NCBI RefSeq assembly: GCF_945957525.1
Contig: NZ_CAMFLA010000010.1
Coordinates: 1 to 64,000, forward strand
From: an uncultured Aquitalea sp.
GTDB lineage: Bacteria; Pseudomonadota; Gammaproteobacteria; Burkholderiales; Chromobacteriaceae
DNA: 64,000 nucleotides
Direction of reading: 5' to 3'
Below, one piece after another: positions 46,219 to 55,511 of this stretch (positions are counted from its first letter, which is position 1; every line of letters begins with the position of its first letter). The notes under the pieces were generated by a model. That model was not told the origin of the DNA, made no database searches, and worked only from the letters and a program-made list of their open reading frames with translations. The translations under genes were made by a program, and so were the position numbers.

Positions 46219-46995
46219 ATGCTGATGGTTTTGTCGCCGGCCAAGACGCTGGACTACGACACCCCGCCCTTTACCCGCCGCCACACCCTGCCCGATTTTC
46301 TCGACCACAGCGCCGAGCTGATCGACACCTTGCGCAGCAAGAGCCCGGCGGAAATCGCCAAACTGATGAGCATCAGCGATGCGCTCGCCGTGCTCAATGT
46401 GGGTCGCTATCAGGACTGGCGTGCCGACTTTACGCCCGACAATGCCAAGCAAGCGGTGCTGGCGTTCATGGGCGACGTCTATGAAGGGCTGGACGCCGCC
46501 AGTCTGAGCGAAGCGCAGCTGGACTATCTGCAATCCCGCCTGCGCATCCTGTCCGGGCTGTACGGCGCCTTGCGCCCGCTCGACCTGATGCAGCCCTACC
46601 GGCTGGAAATGGGTACCCGCCTGCACAACCCGCGCGGCAAGAACCTCTACGAATTCTGGGGCGATATCGTCACCGATGCGCTGAACAAAAGGTTGGCCGA
46701 AGACCCGGTACCCGAGCTGGTGAACCTGGCGTCCGAGGAATACTTCAAATCAGTGCGCCCGCGCCGTTTGCAGGCGCGCTTGATTGCGCCGGTTTTCCAG
46801 GACTTCAAGAACGGGCAGTACAAGATCATCAGTTTTTACGCCAAGCGCGCACGCGGCCTGATTGCGCGCTGGGCTGCCCTGCATGGCGTGGAACAGGCGG
46901 AACAGCTGAAAGACTTCAATCTGGATGGTTATCGCTTTGAACCGACAGCCTCGGATGAGCGGAACTGGGTATTCCGCCGCAAGCTGGTAGGTTGA
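46219..46995 (+). CDS. yaaA: Peroxide stress protein YaaA
   Basis: YaaA limits free iron and DNA damage during peroxide stress and has a DNA-binding fold. The 258-residue protein begins LMVLSPAKTLDYDTPP and contains LSGLYGALRPLDLMQPYRLEMGT and IISFYAKRARGLIARW, all family hallmarks. The ATG at 46219 follows AAGGA. The last 67 bases overlap the convergent lipoprotein gene. The uptake-like word at 46691-46701 is read as KRLAED. Confidence 0.95.
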   Translation: MLMVLSPAKTLDYDTPPFTRRHTLPDFLDHSAELIDTLRSKSPAEIAKLMSISDALAVLNVGRYQDWRADFTPDNAKQAVLAFMGDVYEGLDAASLSEAQLDYLQSRLRILSGLYGALRPLDLMQPYRLEMGTRLHNPRGKNLYEFWGDIVTDALNKRLAEDPVPELVNLASEEYFKSVRPRRLQARLIAPVFQDFKNGQYKIISFYAKRARGLIARWAALHGVEQAEQLKDFNLDGYRFEPTASDERNWVFRRKLVG

Positions 46996-48287
46996 GCGGC
47001 CTCGGCCGGCGTCTCCGCCATCCAGCCATTCAGATCGCGCCAGACAGCTGCGTCGTTGAGAATGCCCACATGTGTGGCATTGTATCCACGCAGCTGATAA
47101 GCCTGACGTTGCGCCGCTTCACCCAACTGACTGCGCAGCGGGATGACGGAGTCGCTGGACTCCGCCGACCAACTGTCCGCCCGGTCGTAGGCAAACAAGA
47201 GATAGTGCCGGGCGCCGGCGGGCCATGATCGCTCCGCGCCGGATGGCAAGTGAAACAGGCCCTGCAGGAAGTCGCTGCCGGAAGCCATGTCCCGCCAGCT
47301 TCTGATCACCGCCGGCGCATGCCGTACCCCCATGGCGGCACGATCATCGCCTGTCCATGGTGTTGCCAGGGTAAACACTTGCCGCACTTTGATCGATGAT
47401 CCCGATGCGGCCAGATCCAGCAGCATGGATCTGGTCAACAGTCCACCCATACTGTGGGCCACCACAATCATCTGCTTGAAGCGATAACGCACTTGCAGCT
47501 CTTGCAGCAGACGACTCAGTATCCGGGCTGAACCCTCTATGGCCAAACCTGACGGATAGGCTGCCGCCCATAGTTGAAAGCGCTTTTTATCAAGATGATC
47601 CGCCATCGCGGCAAAATTGCCGGGGGTGCCGTTTATGCCGTGCACCAATAAGACAGGAATACGTCTCGCATCATAAGGCTCGAGAAAATAAATGCCGGCC
47701 TTGCCCTGTGTGAGAAAGTCCATTGGCCGCCACAAGCCCTGCGCACCGGTTTGGGCCTCCCAGCGCGCATCACGCAACTGCGTAGACTCACCTCGCGCAA
47801 GAACACCTCCCAAGCTGACGGGTTGAGCTCCCGCCTCAGGATGCGCCAGCATCCCTTTCAGTTCCGGGTCTTCAGGCAGGTCGCGCTTCAAATCCAGCGT
47901 CAGTCTGTTCAGTACGCCGCCACGCGGACAATTGAACTCCTCCAGATCCTGCACAGCCCCCCACGGCTCACCGGGCTGCCACTGGCCATCGCCGTTCTGA
48001 TCGCGAAAAGCGATCACCTGGTAGCGACCAGGCTTGGCGTAGAAGGCCCACTGGCCCGGCTTTTCATACCAGGATTGCTCCGCCAGCTCGGCGTCAGCCG
48101 CTTCGCCATCGACCAGCCTCACTTTGTACAGCCCCACCGAGATGCTGCCCTTGCCATCACCGGCATCAGCAATCCGACCGCTGATGGTGCATCCTTCCTG
48201 CAGCAAAGCCTGCTGCCGGGCGACCTCTTTAAAAGCGCAACCGCCCAGCGATATCAACACCAGAAACGTTGGTAGGAGAACCCGCAT
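46929..48287 (-). CDS. Lipase/esterase-like lipoprotein (alpha/beta hydrolase)
   Basis: This 452-residue protein has a lipoprotein signal (VLLPTFLVLISLGGC, Cys at about residue 17). An N-terminal beta-rich region of about 190 residues precedes an alpha/beta hydrolase domain: the oxyanion segment LLVHGINGTPGNFAAM (about residue 215), the nucleophile MIVVAHSMGGLLTRS (Ser near residue 278) and a late YNATHVGILNDAAV with catalytic His. It is probably anchored to the outer membrane. I chose the ATG at 48287, three bases after an in-frame TTG. It directly follows ldhA. Its 3' end overlaps yaaA by 67 bases. Confidence 0.85.
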   Translation of the reverse strand: MRVLLPTFLVLISLGGCAFKEVARQQALLQEGCTISGRIADAGDGKGSISVGLYKVRLVDGEAADAELAEQSWYEKPGQWAFYAKPGRYQVIAFRDQNGDGQWQPGEPWGAVQDLEEFNCPRGGVLNRLTLDLKRDLPEDPELKGMLAHPEAGAQPVSLGGVLARGESTQLRDARWEAQTGAQGLWRPMDFLTQGKAGIYFLEPYDARRIPVLLVHGINGTPGNFAAMADHLDKKRFQLWAAAYPSGLAIEGSARILSRLLQELQVRYRFKQMIVVAHSMGGLLTRSMLLDLAASGSSIKVRQVFTLATPWTGDDRAAMGVRHAPAVIRSWRDMASGSDFLQGLFHLPSGAERSWPAGARHYLLFAYDRADSWSAESSDSVIPLRSQLGEAAQRQAYQLRGYNATHVGILNDAAVWRDLNGWMAETPAEAAQPTSLRRNTQFRSSEAVGSKR

Positions 48288-48290
48288 CAA

Positions 48291-49289
48291 TCAGCCCTGG
48301 CTCACTTTGTTCGGCAAGGCCTCGCCCCGCTCATAGGCGCTGGCGTTGCCCAGCGTGGTTTCCGCGATATTGGCCAAGGCCTCGCGAGTAAGAAAACCCT
48401 GGTGCGAGGTGATCAACACATTGGGGAAGGTCAGCAGCCGGGCCAGTTGGTCGTCTTCCAATCCCACCTCCGAGCGGTTTTCGAAGAACACGCCCTCTTC
48501 CATCTCGTATACATCCAGCCCCACGCCGGCCAGCCGGCCGTCCTTGAGCGCGGCGATCAGCGCCGAGGTTTCCACCAGCGCGCCGCGACTGGTATTGATC
48601 AGTACCGCGCCGCGTTTCATGCCGGGCAAGGAATAGGCGTTGATCATGTGGCGGGTTTCGGCCGTCAGCGGCAAATGCAGGCTGACAATATCAGCGCCGG
48701 CCAGCAAGGTAGGCAGGTCGACATAATCAAAACCCAGTTTTTCCGCCAACGCCGGTTGCGGATATAAATCGAAAGCCTGCACCTTCATGCCGAAGCCTTT
48801 GGCGATGCTAATGGCGGCCTGACCGATACGGCCGGTTCCTACCACGCCGAAGGTTTTGCCATGCAAGTCAAAGCCCACCAGCCCGTCAAGCGAGAAATCC
48901 ATCTCGCGCACCCGCACATAAGACTTGTGAATGCGCCGCACCACCGCCAGCAGCAAGGCAAAGGCGTGCTCAGCCACGGCATGGGGGGAGTAAGCCGGCA
49001 CCCGGGTAACGGTAATGCCGTGCTGCTGACAGGCGGCCAGATCAACGCCATTGAAGCCGGCGCAGCGCAGCGTCACCAGCTTGACGCCGCGCGCTGCCAG
49101 ACTGGCCACCACCTCAGCATCAAGCCGGTCGTTGACGAAGGGACAGACCGCGTCGACGTCATGCACCAGGTCCAGCGTCTCGCGATTCAGCCTGGGTTCG
49201 AAATACACCATCTCGTGGCCAAAACGCCGGTTGGCTTCATCCAGTGCATGCTGGTCATAGTTTTTGGTATCAAAGACGGCGATGCGCAT
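48291..49289 (-). CDS. ldhA: D-lactate dehydrogenase (fermentative)
   Basis: LdhA reduces pyruvate to D-lactate with NADH. The 332-residue D-2-hydroxyacid dehydrogenase begins MRIAVFDTKNYD. It has the NAD loop VVGTGRIGQAAISI (about residues 149-162), catalytic Arg in INTSRGALVET, Glu in LDVYEMEEGVFFENRS (a D-LDH hallmark) and the His in TSHQGFLTREA. The ATG at 49289 follows CAGGAGAG. An FNR/ANR-type box lies 120 bases upstream in the gap shared with the Aer-type receptor, which suits an anaerobically induced gene. Confidence 0.95.
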   Translation of the reverse strand: MRIAVFDTKNYDQHALDEANRRFGHEMVYFEPRLNRETLDLVHDVDAVCPFVNDRLDAEVVASLAARGVKLVTLRCAGFNGVDLAACQQHGITVTRVPAYSPHAVAEHAFALLLAVVRRIHKSYVRVREMDFSLDGLVGFDLHGKTFGVVGTGRIGQAAISIAKGFGMKVQAFDLYPQPALAEKLGFDYVDLPTLLAGADIVSLHLPLTAETRHMINAYSLPGMKRGAVLINTSRGALVETSALIAALKDGRLAGVGLDVYEMEEGVFFENRSEVGLEDDQLARLLTFPNVLITSHQGFLTREALANIAETTLGNASAYERGEALPNKVSQG

Positions 49290-49408
49290 CGACAACTCTC
49301 CTGAGAAACATGGCTGCAGTATAAACCGGGCCAGCATAAAGCACTGTCGCGGCGGCGCTGGCGCGTTAGACCATTCTTGATGACAAGCAGGTGAAATTCT
49401 TCTGTCGC

Positions 49409-49422
49409 TTGATCCGGATCAT
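49409..49422. promoter_or_regulatory. FNR/ANR-type box between ldhA and the Aer-type receptor
   Basis: TTGAT-CCGG-ATCAT matches the anaerobic box TTGAT-N4-ATCAA at 9 of 10 fixed positions. It stands in the 223-base divergent gap. It could serve ldhA, the chemoreceptor, or both. I could not fit a -10 box at the ideal distance with confidence. Confidence 0.6.
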
Positions 49423-49512
49423 GCTTCCGTCCACCCGCTGTGCGTAAAGTGCATCGTGAAAATAATTCAAACCAGTACTTTTAACTGAACACGGCATCGC
49501 GGGAGCCTAGAT

Positions 49513-51090
49513 TTGAAGAAAAACTTACCAGTGACGGGCATCGAGACCCCGTTCACTCAGGGGCTTATTGTCACCAGAACCGACCTCAAGGGGGTCATCA
49601 CCCACGCTAACGATGCTTTCGTCGCCATTTCGGGTTTCTCGCGCGAAGAACTGCTGGGCAGTAGTCACAATGTCGTCCGCCACCCGGACATGCCGCCTGT
49701 GCTGTTTGAAGACTTGTGGCGCACGGTCAAGGCCAATAGGCCTTGGCGCGGGCTGGTCAAGAATCGTTGCAAGAACGGCAATCATTACTGGGTGGACGCA
49801 TTTGTCGTACCCGTGCGGCAAAGCGGCGCCACGCTCGGGTATATGTCGGTTCGCACCCCCGCCAGCCGCCAGGCTATCCAGGAGGCCGAAGCGTTATACC
49901 CGCGCCTGATGGCCGGCGAACGCTTCCACCCACCCAAGCTGCAAGGCTGGGCGGAGAGCCGCATCAGAACAGCAACCGCCGCGCTCACCGCGCTGGTTCT
50001 GGCAGCCAACGCCGCCTTGCATCCGGATGCATTGGGGCTATGTCTGAACCTTGCCGGGCTGGCAGGGCTGGCCGGCTGGTTTGCCTATGAAAGCCATCTG
50101 CGCCAGCGTCAACGCGATCTGCTGGACGCTTGCGAAGCCATCGCCGAAGGGCATCTGGAAAATACGCTGTCTATTCAGAAGGCCGGCGACTCCGGCCGGC
50201 TGGAAAGCACGCTGGCCTATATGCAGGTGCACCTGAAGGTGGTGATCGACGAGCTGCAAATGACCGCGCGCGCGCTCAACGAAGACGGCAAGCAATTGCG
50301 CGCCTCCATGCAAGGCTTGCACGAGCAGATGGATGCCGGCAACCAGAGCGTGGAACAAATGAGCGCCGCCATCGAACAGTTGTCCACCTCCATCGAACAG
50401 GTGGCGCAGGGTGCGGTACGCAGCGCCGAGCTGAGCGTTGCCTCCCGCCAGACCATCGAACAAAGTACGGAAGACATGTCGCTTGCCTACCGGCAGAGCC
50501 AGGAAGCCACGCAAACCGTACTTAGCGCGGAAAACATCATCAACTCGCTGTCGGACGCCATCTCCGGCATCAGTCAGGTGACGCAAACCATTCACGACAT
50601 CGCAGAGCAAACCAATCTGCTGGCGCTCAACGCCGCCATTGAAGCCGCGCGGGCCGGCGAGCAAGGCCGGGGCTTTGCCGTGGTGGCCGACGAGGTGCGC
50701 AAGTTGGCCGAACGCACCAGCAGCAGCACGGGTGAGATCAACCGCCTGGTGGGCAATGTGCACAGGGCATCGGAGGAAGCGGTACAGACCATGCACCAGG
50801 TCAGCCAGGAAACCCGCACCGGTAGCGAGGCCCAGCAGCGCACATCGGAACGACTGGTGGATATCCGCAATGCAGCGCAATCCGTCAGCGACACCATGCA
50901 GGAGCTGGCCGGCACCAATGCCCAGCAGTCCGCCACGGCGGCGCATCTGGCCGAACGCATGAATAGCATCGCCAACCAGCTGGAGGAGTCTCACCAGCAC
51001 ATTCAGGAAGCCAATCACAGCATCGCGCGCTTCAGTGATACGGCCAATTCGCTGGCAGAGCTGGCGGATCATTTTCATCTGCACGCCTGA
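49513..51090 (+). CDS. Aer-type PAS chemoreceptor
   Basis: This 525-residue methyl-accepting-type protein has the Aer order. An N-terminal PAS domain (about residues 10-125) has [35 protein letters not shown] and [15 protein letters not shown], the segment that holds FAD in Aer. A membrane anchor follows (about 155-195, no periplasmic domain), then a linker and a cytoplasmic signalling domain with the invariant tip [40 protein letters not shown]. It most likely senses redox or oxygen. The start is a TTG at 49513 behind GGGAG. The next in-frame ATG lies well inside the PAS domain. The gene stands alone. Confidence 0.92.
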   Translation: MKKNLPVTGIETPFTQGLIVTRTDLKGVITHANDAFVAISGFSREELLGSSHNVVRHPDMPPVLFEDLWRTVKANRPWRGLVKNRCKNGNHYWVDAFVVPVRQSGATLGYMSVRTPASRQAIQEAEALYPRLMAGERFHPPKLQGWAESRIRTATAALTALVLAANAALHPDALGLCLNLAGLAGLAGWFAYESHLRQRQRDLLDACEAIAEGHLENTLSIQKAGDSGRLESTLAYMQVHLKVVIDELQMTARALNEDGKQLRASMQGLHEQMDAGNQSVEQMSAAIEQLSTSIEQVAQGAVRSAELSVASRQTIEQSTEDMSLAYRQSQEATQTVLSAENIINSLSDAISGISQVTQTIHDIAEQTNLLALNAAIEAARAGEQGRGFAVVADEVRKLAERTSSSTGEINRLVGNVHRASEEAVQTMHQVSQETRTGSEAQQRTSERLVDIRNAAQSVSDTMQELAGTNAQQSATAAHLAERMNSIANQLEESHQHIQEANHSIARFSDTANSLAELADHFHLHA

Positions 51091-51102
51091 TATCGCGCTT
51101 GC

Positions 51103-51131
51103 AGCCCCTTGCCAACGGCAAGGGGCTTTTT
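51103..51131 (+). terminator. Terminator of the Aer-type receptor gene
   Basis: AGCCCCTTGCC (51103-51113), loop AAC, GGCAAGGGGCT (51117-51127), then TTTT. Confidence 0.93.
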
Positions 51132-51472
51132 CTTTGCCTCTGAGGCCACCAGCGCAACACCCATTTCCGACCGCATCTGACGGCTTGTAGTTATTACAGC
51201 CATTCAGACTGCACATGGATAAACGCGGGAATGGCAGCTATCCGGCCAGATCAGCCGCTTGGCATGCCGTCAGCCCTTCCATTTACTAATTGATAAGAAA
51301 ATGTGTTTAATAATTCAATTATTTGCAATGTTGATATTATCAATGCGGATGACTACACTTCAAAATCATAAACAGTTGAAAATTACAACTTCAATTTTAA
51401 ACCATTTGATTTCAGCGTAAGCTTTGCTGTCCGCCACACTTGCCCGGCGACAGCGCGGCAGGGAGGTTCGAC
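51132..51472. other. AT-rich gap before the small pilin gene, with a putative promoter
   Basis: These 341 bases hold no gene. From about 51270 to 51420 the composition turns strongly AT-rich, unlike the rest of the window, which is typical of H-NS-type silenced DNA near fimbrial genes. TTGATA (51331-51336), a 17-bp spacer and TACACT (51354-51359) form a possible promoter for the gene at 51473. The -35 overlaps the palindrome TTGATATTATCAA (51331-51343), a possible operator. Confidence 0.55.
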
Positions 51473-51769
51473 ATGAAAAAGGCAATCATCATTCTGGCTG
51501 GCGTTGCAGCACTGTACGGTGCCCCCTCGCTGGCGGCCGAAGGCGGCACAATCAGCTTCACCGGCACCATCGTCAAAGAGCCGTGCGCTCAAGCCGGCAA
51601 TACGCTGGTGAGTTATGCCACCCAGCCGCGTCTTTACGCGGCCGCGCGCAAGGTAAGCTCCGGTCCTTCCTGCTCCGGCATGGACAATACCCAGTCGCTG
51701 ACCCTGTCCGCACTGAGCATGAACACGACGACAAGCAGCGGCCAGGTGGTGACAGTGGTCTACAACTGA
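51473..51769 (+). CDS. Small fimbrial-type subunit
   Basis: This 98-residue protein has a Sec signal peptide (MKKAIIILAGVAALYGAPSLAAE, cleavage after about residue 22), then the type-1 pilin-like start GTISFTGTIVKEPC, a second Cys about 34 residues later (GPSCSG) and a hydrophobic C-terminal strand VVTVVYN like that which chaperones bind. Chaperone-usher pilins normally have 150-180 residues, so this one is short. It stands on the strand opposite to the fimbrial operon and converges on it. It may be a minor or terminating subunit, or a shortened relic. GGGAGG precedes the ATG. Confidence 0.75.
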   Translation: MKKAIIILAGVAALYGAPSLAAEGGTISFTGTIVKEPCAQAGNTLVSYATQPRLYAAARKVSSGPSCSGMDNTQSLTLSALSMNTTTSSGQVVTVVYN

Positions 51770-51787
51770 TAGCCCGCGCCCCACGAC

Positions 51788-51828
51788 AAAAGCCTTCGGC
51801 CAACCATTAAGGTTGGCCGAAGGCTTTT
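51788..51828. terminator. Perfect inverted pair of uptake-like words between convergent fimbrial genes
   Basis: AAAAGCCTTCGGCCAACC (51788-51805), loop ATTAA, GGTTGGCCGAAGGCTTTT (51811-51828). This is a perfect 18-bp stem with A and T tails, so it can end transcription both from the small pilin gene and from the fimbrial operon coming from the right. Each arm contains a full copy of the word. Confidence 0.92.
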
Positions 51829-51850
51829 GACTTTCTGATGCTGCCCGGCG

Positions 51851-52819
51851 CTACTGGTAGAGCATATCTATTGTCACCACGGACTGCAGCGTACCCGGTA
51901 CCACAGTGGTGGTGCGCATGTACTCCACATACACCGGCAGTTGCGCCGACTGTGACTGAATGTTCACCACTCGCGTATTGTTTGTCTGATTGGCGCCGAT
52001 ATTCTGGCCATCCGAAACACTAGCCAGATTGATCGCCACCCCCTTGGCGGTGCCACCGCTATTGGCAAACAACACCGGATTATTGCTGTCCGCCGTGCCG
52101 CTGAAACGGAAGGTGGCGGTGTAAATGCTGCTGGAGCAGTTGGACGCCGAGATAGTGAAGTACGTCCGCGCCATGGTGCTGCCCACTGCAGCAAACTGCG
52201 CGCTGCCTACCGTCGGCAAATTCACCACGCGGTTCTTGTCCGCCGCGCTCAAGTCGCAAGTGCCGCCGGGCGTAAAAGTGACCGATCCGTTGATCCACTG
52301 GTTGAAATTGATGCCCTGTGCGGCATTGATGCCGCCTACCCCGTCTAGCTGGAATACCGAGTAATTGTTGATACTGGAGGTGCCGCTTGTGGGCGCACCG
52401 CTGGTTTTCAACAATACGATGGAGTACTGCAGCGTGGTGGTCACCGAGCCGCCGGCCGGCACATAGATGTTGGTGTTCACCGCGCCACTGCTTTGGGTAA
52501 TGGTCTGCCCATTGAAAATGATGCCGATCTGCAAGCCGGGCGCCAGCGTGGCGTTTTTCGGGTTTACCCAGAAATACACGTTTTCGCCGATACTCTGCGA
52601 GCAATACAGCGCCAGGTTTTGCAGCGGCGATTGCCAGATGATGGTATTGACCGGCGCCGTGGCGGACACGTACAAATTGCCCGGCAAGTTGAAGGTGGAG
52701 GTGACGTTGCCGCTGCTGCTGTTACCGTTCCAGCACCCCAGCGCGTGGCTGGTGACCGGGAAGGCCAGCATCAGGGCCAGCAGCCAGCCGTAGAGTCGAT
52801 TCATGGTGTTCTTGCTCAT
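51851..52819 (-). CDS. Fimbrial tip adhesin-like protein
   Basis: This 322-residue secreted protein has a signal peptide ending SHALG (about residue 27). An N-terminal domain of about 150 residues has a Cys pair (GCWNGN and LYCSQS), and a C-terminal pilin domain runs from about residue 185 (GSVTFTPGGTCDLSA to VVTIDMLYQ). Two-domain subunits at the end of a chaperone-usher operon are usually tip adhesins, as with FimH. The receptor cannot be told. The ATG at 52819 is followed by another at 52804. It is the last gene of the operon, 47 bases after the usher. Confidence 0.85.
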   Translation of the reverse strand: MSKNTMNRLYGWLLALMLAFPVTSHALGCWNGNSSSGNVTSTFNLPGNLYVSATAPVNTIIWQSPLQNLALYCSQSIGENVYFWVNPKNATLAPGLQIGIIFNGQTITQSSGAVNTNIYVPAGGSVTTTLQYSIVLLKTSGAPTSGTSSINNYSVFQLDGVGGINAAQGINFNQWINGSVTFTPGGTCDLSAADKNRVVNLPTVGSAQFAAVGSTMARTYFTISASNCSSSIYTATFRFSGTADSNNPVLFANSGGTAKGVAINLASVSDGQNIGANQTNNTRVVNIQSQSAQLPVYVEYMRTTTVVPGTLQSVVTIDMLYQ

Positions 52820-52866
52820 GTCTTGTCGCTTTCCAGACCGCTCGCCACCGGCGGCGGTCTTTGCTG

Positions 52867-55455
52867 TCAGAGGGGCTGGCAGACGGCGTCCGTCTGCATA
52901 TAGCCATTGCCGATCTTCTGCTGCGGCAGCTGGTAGCTGAAGCGGCATTGCTGATCCTTGCCCTGGCCCCAGCTCACCGACAAGGGCTTGCCTTCCATGC
53001 CGCGCAGGAACGCGCGACCACCCTGCCCCACCATGGTCAGCGAATCATTGCCCTCGCCGCTGATGTTGGCGCCCACCGGCAGTTGCCCGCCGTCCGCCTT
53101 GCGCAGCGTCACGATCACCGGCTTGCCCTGCTGCACGCCGAATTTCATCATCACGATCGCCCCGGCGCGCGGCGCGTCCAGCTGGGTGCTTTCCTGCAGC
53201 TCCACATCCTGGCTCATGCCCTTCGGGTCCAGCGTGATTTCGTTCTGACGGTAAGGCATCAGCGTAGACACCACCGCATAGCCGGACTTGTTCACCCGCA
53301 CGCCGTTGGTGTTGCTCACCGCTGCGCCCTCGGCACCCGGCGCTTCCACGACGGCGAACGACTCGCCCAACGACTGCGCCGCGGTAATGCCGCCTGGATG
53401 GAATACCAGCGCGCCGGTAATGCCCGCATTCACCTGCGAGGTGGAACCGGTGCTGCTGCCGCCGGCGGTAAAGGTGGCAACCGACGTAGCGTACTGCACG
53501 CTGCCGCCTCCGCCGTTGCTGCTATTGCCGTTGCCGTCGCGGTTGGTATTGGCGTAAACGTTGTAGCTCAGGTTGTGCAATTCGCCGGTGGTGCCGCTCA
53601 GGTTCACCTGGGCATTGCTGCTGTGATCGCTGTTGCTGGTATAGCTGGAGCTCAGCAGCGGCGAGTAAGGCTCGCGGCCCAGCGGAATCGACACGCTGAC
53701 CGTGTACTGATTGACGTTGCGACCCTGAGCGTCGTGGGTACGGCCCGCCGACAGGCTGTAGTTCATCCACTTCAGGCTGTTGTTGTAGCCCACCTGGTAG
53801 GTGAGATCCCGGCCGGTCTGGTTCCAATAGTCCTGAGTGGAGGCCGTCAGGTACAGGTGACCCATGCGCTCGCCCAGCGGTTGATCCACGTTCAGCTGGA
53901 AGCGGTTCTTGGCGCGATAGACGATGCCCACCTGATTGACCAGGTTGGTGTAGTCGCGAAACTCCAGATAGCCGGCGGTAGAGTAGCGATAAGCCGCCAC
54001 CGTGAAGTTGGTGCGCGTCATCTCCATCAGCTTGCTGTAGGTAACGCGGTAGCTCTGACCGTTCATGTCGCGGCCGCCGTCCGAGTTGTACGGCAGGTTA
54101 CTGGCCCAGGACTGGGTAATGTCCAGCGCCAGCGCGCCCAGCGGCGTATTGACGCCGGCCCCGAACAGCCCGGCCTGGTAATGATCGGCCGCGATCGCGC
54201 CGCCATACAGCGTGACGCTATTGCTGATGCCGCGCTGATAGGTGGCCTGCAGGAAGTCCGGATGGTCGCGCAGCGTGCTGTCACGCCATTGGCCGGCGGT
54301 AACGGAGTAACGCGACTGCCCGGCGCGCAGCAATTGCGGCACGGCGGCGTAAGGCACCAGGAATTTGCGCACCCGGCCATCCGCCTCGGTCACCGTCACC
54401 TCCAGATCGCCGGCGGAACCGGTGTTGTAGAGGTCGTCGATGCTGAACTCGCCCGGCGGCACCACGTTTTCGTAAATCAGATTGCCGTTCTGGCGAACCG
54501 ACACCTTGGCGTTGGTCTCCGCCACGCCATGCACCACCGGCGCATAGCCCTGCTGCGACTCCGGCAGCATCCGGTCATCGGAATTCAGCTGCGCGCCGCG
54601 AAAGGGCACGCTGCTAAAGAGTTCAGACGGCGTGAAATAGTCGCCCAGCGTCAGTACCGAGCGCCAGTCGGTGATGTCGCGCTGCGCGTATACCGAGGTG
54701 GTCTGATACTGGTTCTGGCTGTTGCCCTTATTGTTGTCCTGGCGCGTGACGGACCCGTTGTAGCGGAAGCGCCAGAGACCGATGTTGAGGCCGGCGTTGG
54801 CGCCAACGTAATACTGTGTGGCCTTGCCCGAGGCGCCGTTGTCGTAGCGGTAAGCGTTGGCGTTGTAGTTGAGGAAACCGGCAAAAGGCGCGCCTGCGTC
54901 CCAGTATTGCGGGTCGACATAGCCACGGGCATGAGCGCGCAGATACTTCTGCGGCAAGCTCACGTCCAGTCGCAAGTCAGCGCTGTTGAAAGCCGAGTAA
55001 GCGCCCGGCACGACGGTCGCGATATCCACGCACTCGCCGGGTTGATCGCGCCTAGGCGCAGCCACGTCCTTCAGCTTGCTGAAATCCACGCCCATCTCAT
55101 CCAGCATGGCGCGGCTGAAACAGGCTTGCACCTTGCGCTCGCCCATGTCCTTGAGCAGCACGTCGCGGCGTCCCACCCAGCTGTCGTTGACGAATACGTC
55201 GGCGCGGTATTGGCCCGGGAAGGCACTGCCCGCCTGACTGAAGCGGGACAGATCCACCGGCTGGCCGCCGGAATTCTGGTCGATGAACACCGGATTGAAC
55301 TGAACGTTGTTCAGGGCTACGTCATTCATGGCCAGCATGTCGGCCGAAGTGGCATCCGCCAGTGCGGCTGCGCTGCCGAACAAACCGCACACCATCAGGC
55401 TGAGCCGGGTCGCGACCCAGCGGCGTCCGGGCTGTCGTGTCATGTCTTGTTTCAT
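52867..55455 (-). CDS. Outer-membrane fimbrial usher
   Basis: This 862-residue usher of the FimD/PapC family forms the outer-membrane pore that assembles pilins. After a signal peptide (ending near AAALADA) come the N-terminal domain (VQFNPVFIDQNSGGQPVDLSRF), the 24-strand barrel with the plug region (GAQLNSDDRMLPESQQGYAPVVHGVAETNAKVSV) and the C-terminal domains ending in a Cys pair (QCRFSYQLP and AVCQPL). I chose the ATG at 55455 (MKQDMTRQPG). The longer frame would run into the chaperone gene. A Ser/Gly-rich loop is found near residue 665. Confidence 0.95.
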   Translation of the reverse strand: MKQDMTRQPGRRWVATRLSLMVCGLFGSAAALADATSADMLAMNDVALNNVQFNPVFIDQNSGGQPVDLSRFSQAGSAFPGQYRADVFVNDSWVGRRDVLLKDMGERKVQACFSRAMLDEMGVDFSKLKDVAAPRRDQPGECVDIATVVPGAYSAFNSADLRLDVSLPQKYLRAHARGYVDPQYWDAGAPFAGFLNYNANAYRYDNGASGKATQYYVGANAGLNIGLWRFRYNGSVTRQDNNKGNSQNQYQTTSVYAQRDITDWRSVLTLGDYFTPSELFSSVPFRGAQLNSDDRMLPESQQGYAPVVHGVAETNAKVSVRQNGNLIYENVVPPGEFSIDDLYNTGSAGDLEVTVTEADGRVRKFLVPYAAVPQLLRAGQSRYSVTAGQWRDSTLRDHPDFLQATYQRGISNSVTLYGGAIAADHYQAGLFGAGVNTPLGALALDITQSWASNLPYNSDGGRDMNGQSYRVTYSKLMEMTRTNFTVAAYRYSTAGYLEFRDYTNLVNQVGIVYRAKNRFQLNVDQPLGERMGHLYLTASTQDYWNQTGRDLTYQVGYNNSLKWMNYSLSAGRTHDAQGRNVNQYTVSVSIPLGREPYSPLLSSSYTSNSDHSSNAQVNLSGTTGELHNLSYNVYANTNRDGNGNSSNGGGGSVQYATSVATFTAGGSSTGSTSQVNAGITGALVFHPGGITAAQSLGESFAVVEAPGAEGAAVSNTNGVRVNKSGYAVVSTLMPYRQNEITLDPKGMSQDVELQESTQLDAPRAGAIVMMKFGVQQGKPVIVTLRKADGGQLPVGANISGEGNDSLTMVGQGGRAFLRGMEGKPLSVSWGQGKDQQCRFSYQLPQQKIGNGYMQTDAVCQPL

Positions 55456-55511
55456 GGCGAGATCAGTCCTGCAAGGGCGCGAGCGGCTCCTGGCCGCTAT
55501 CGCCGGAATCA

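Noticed and set aside
51331-51343. TTGATATTATCAA as an FNR box for the small pilin gene
   Set aside because: The half-sites are separated by 3 bases instead of 4, so it is on the wrong helical spacing for FNR. I kept it only as part of the promoter note.
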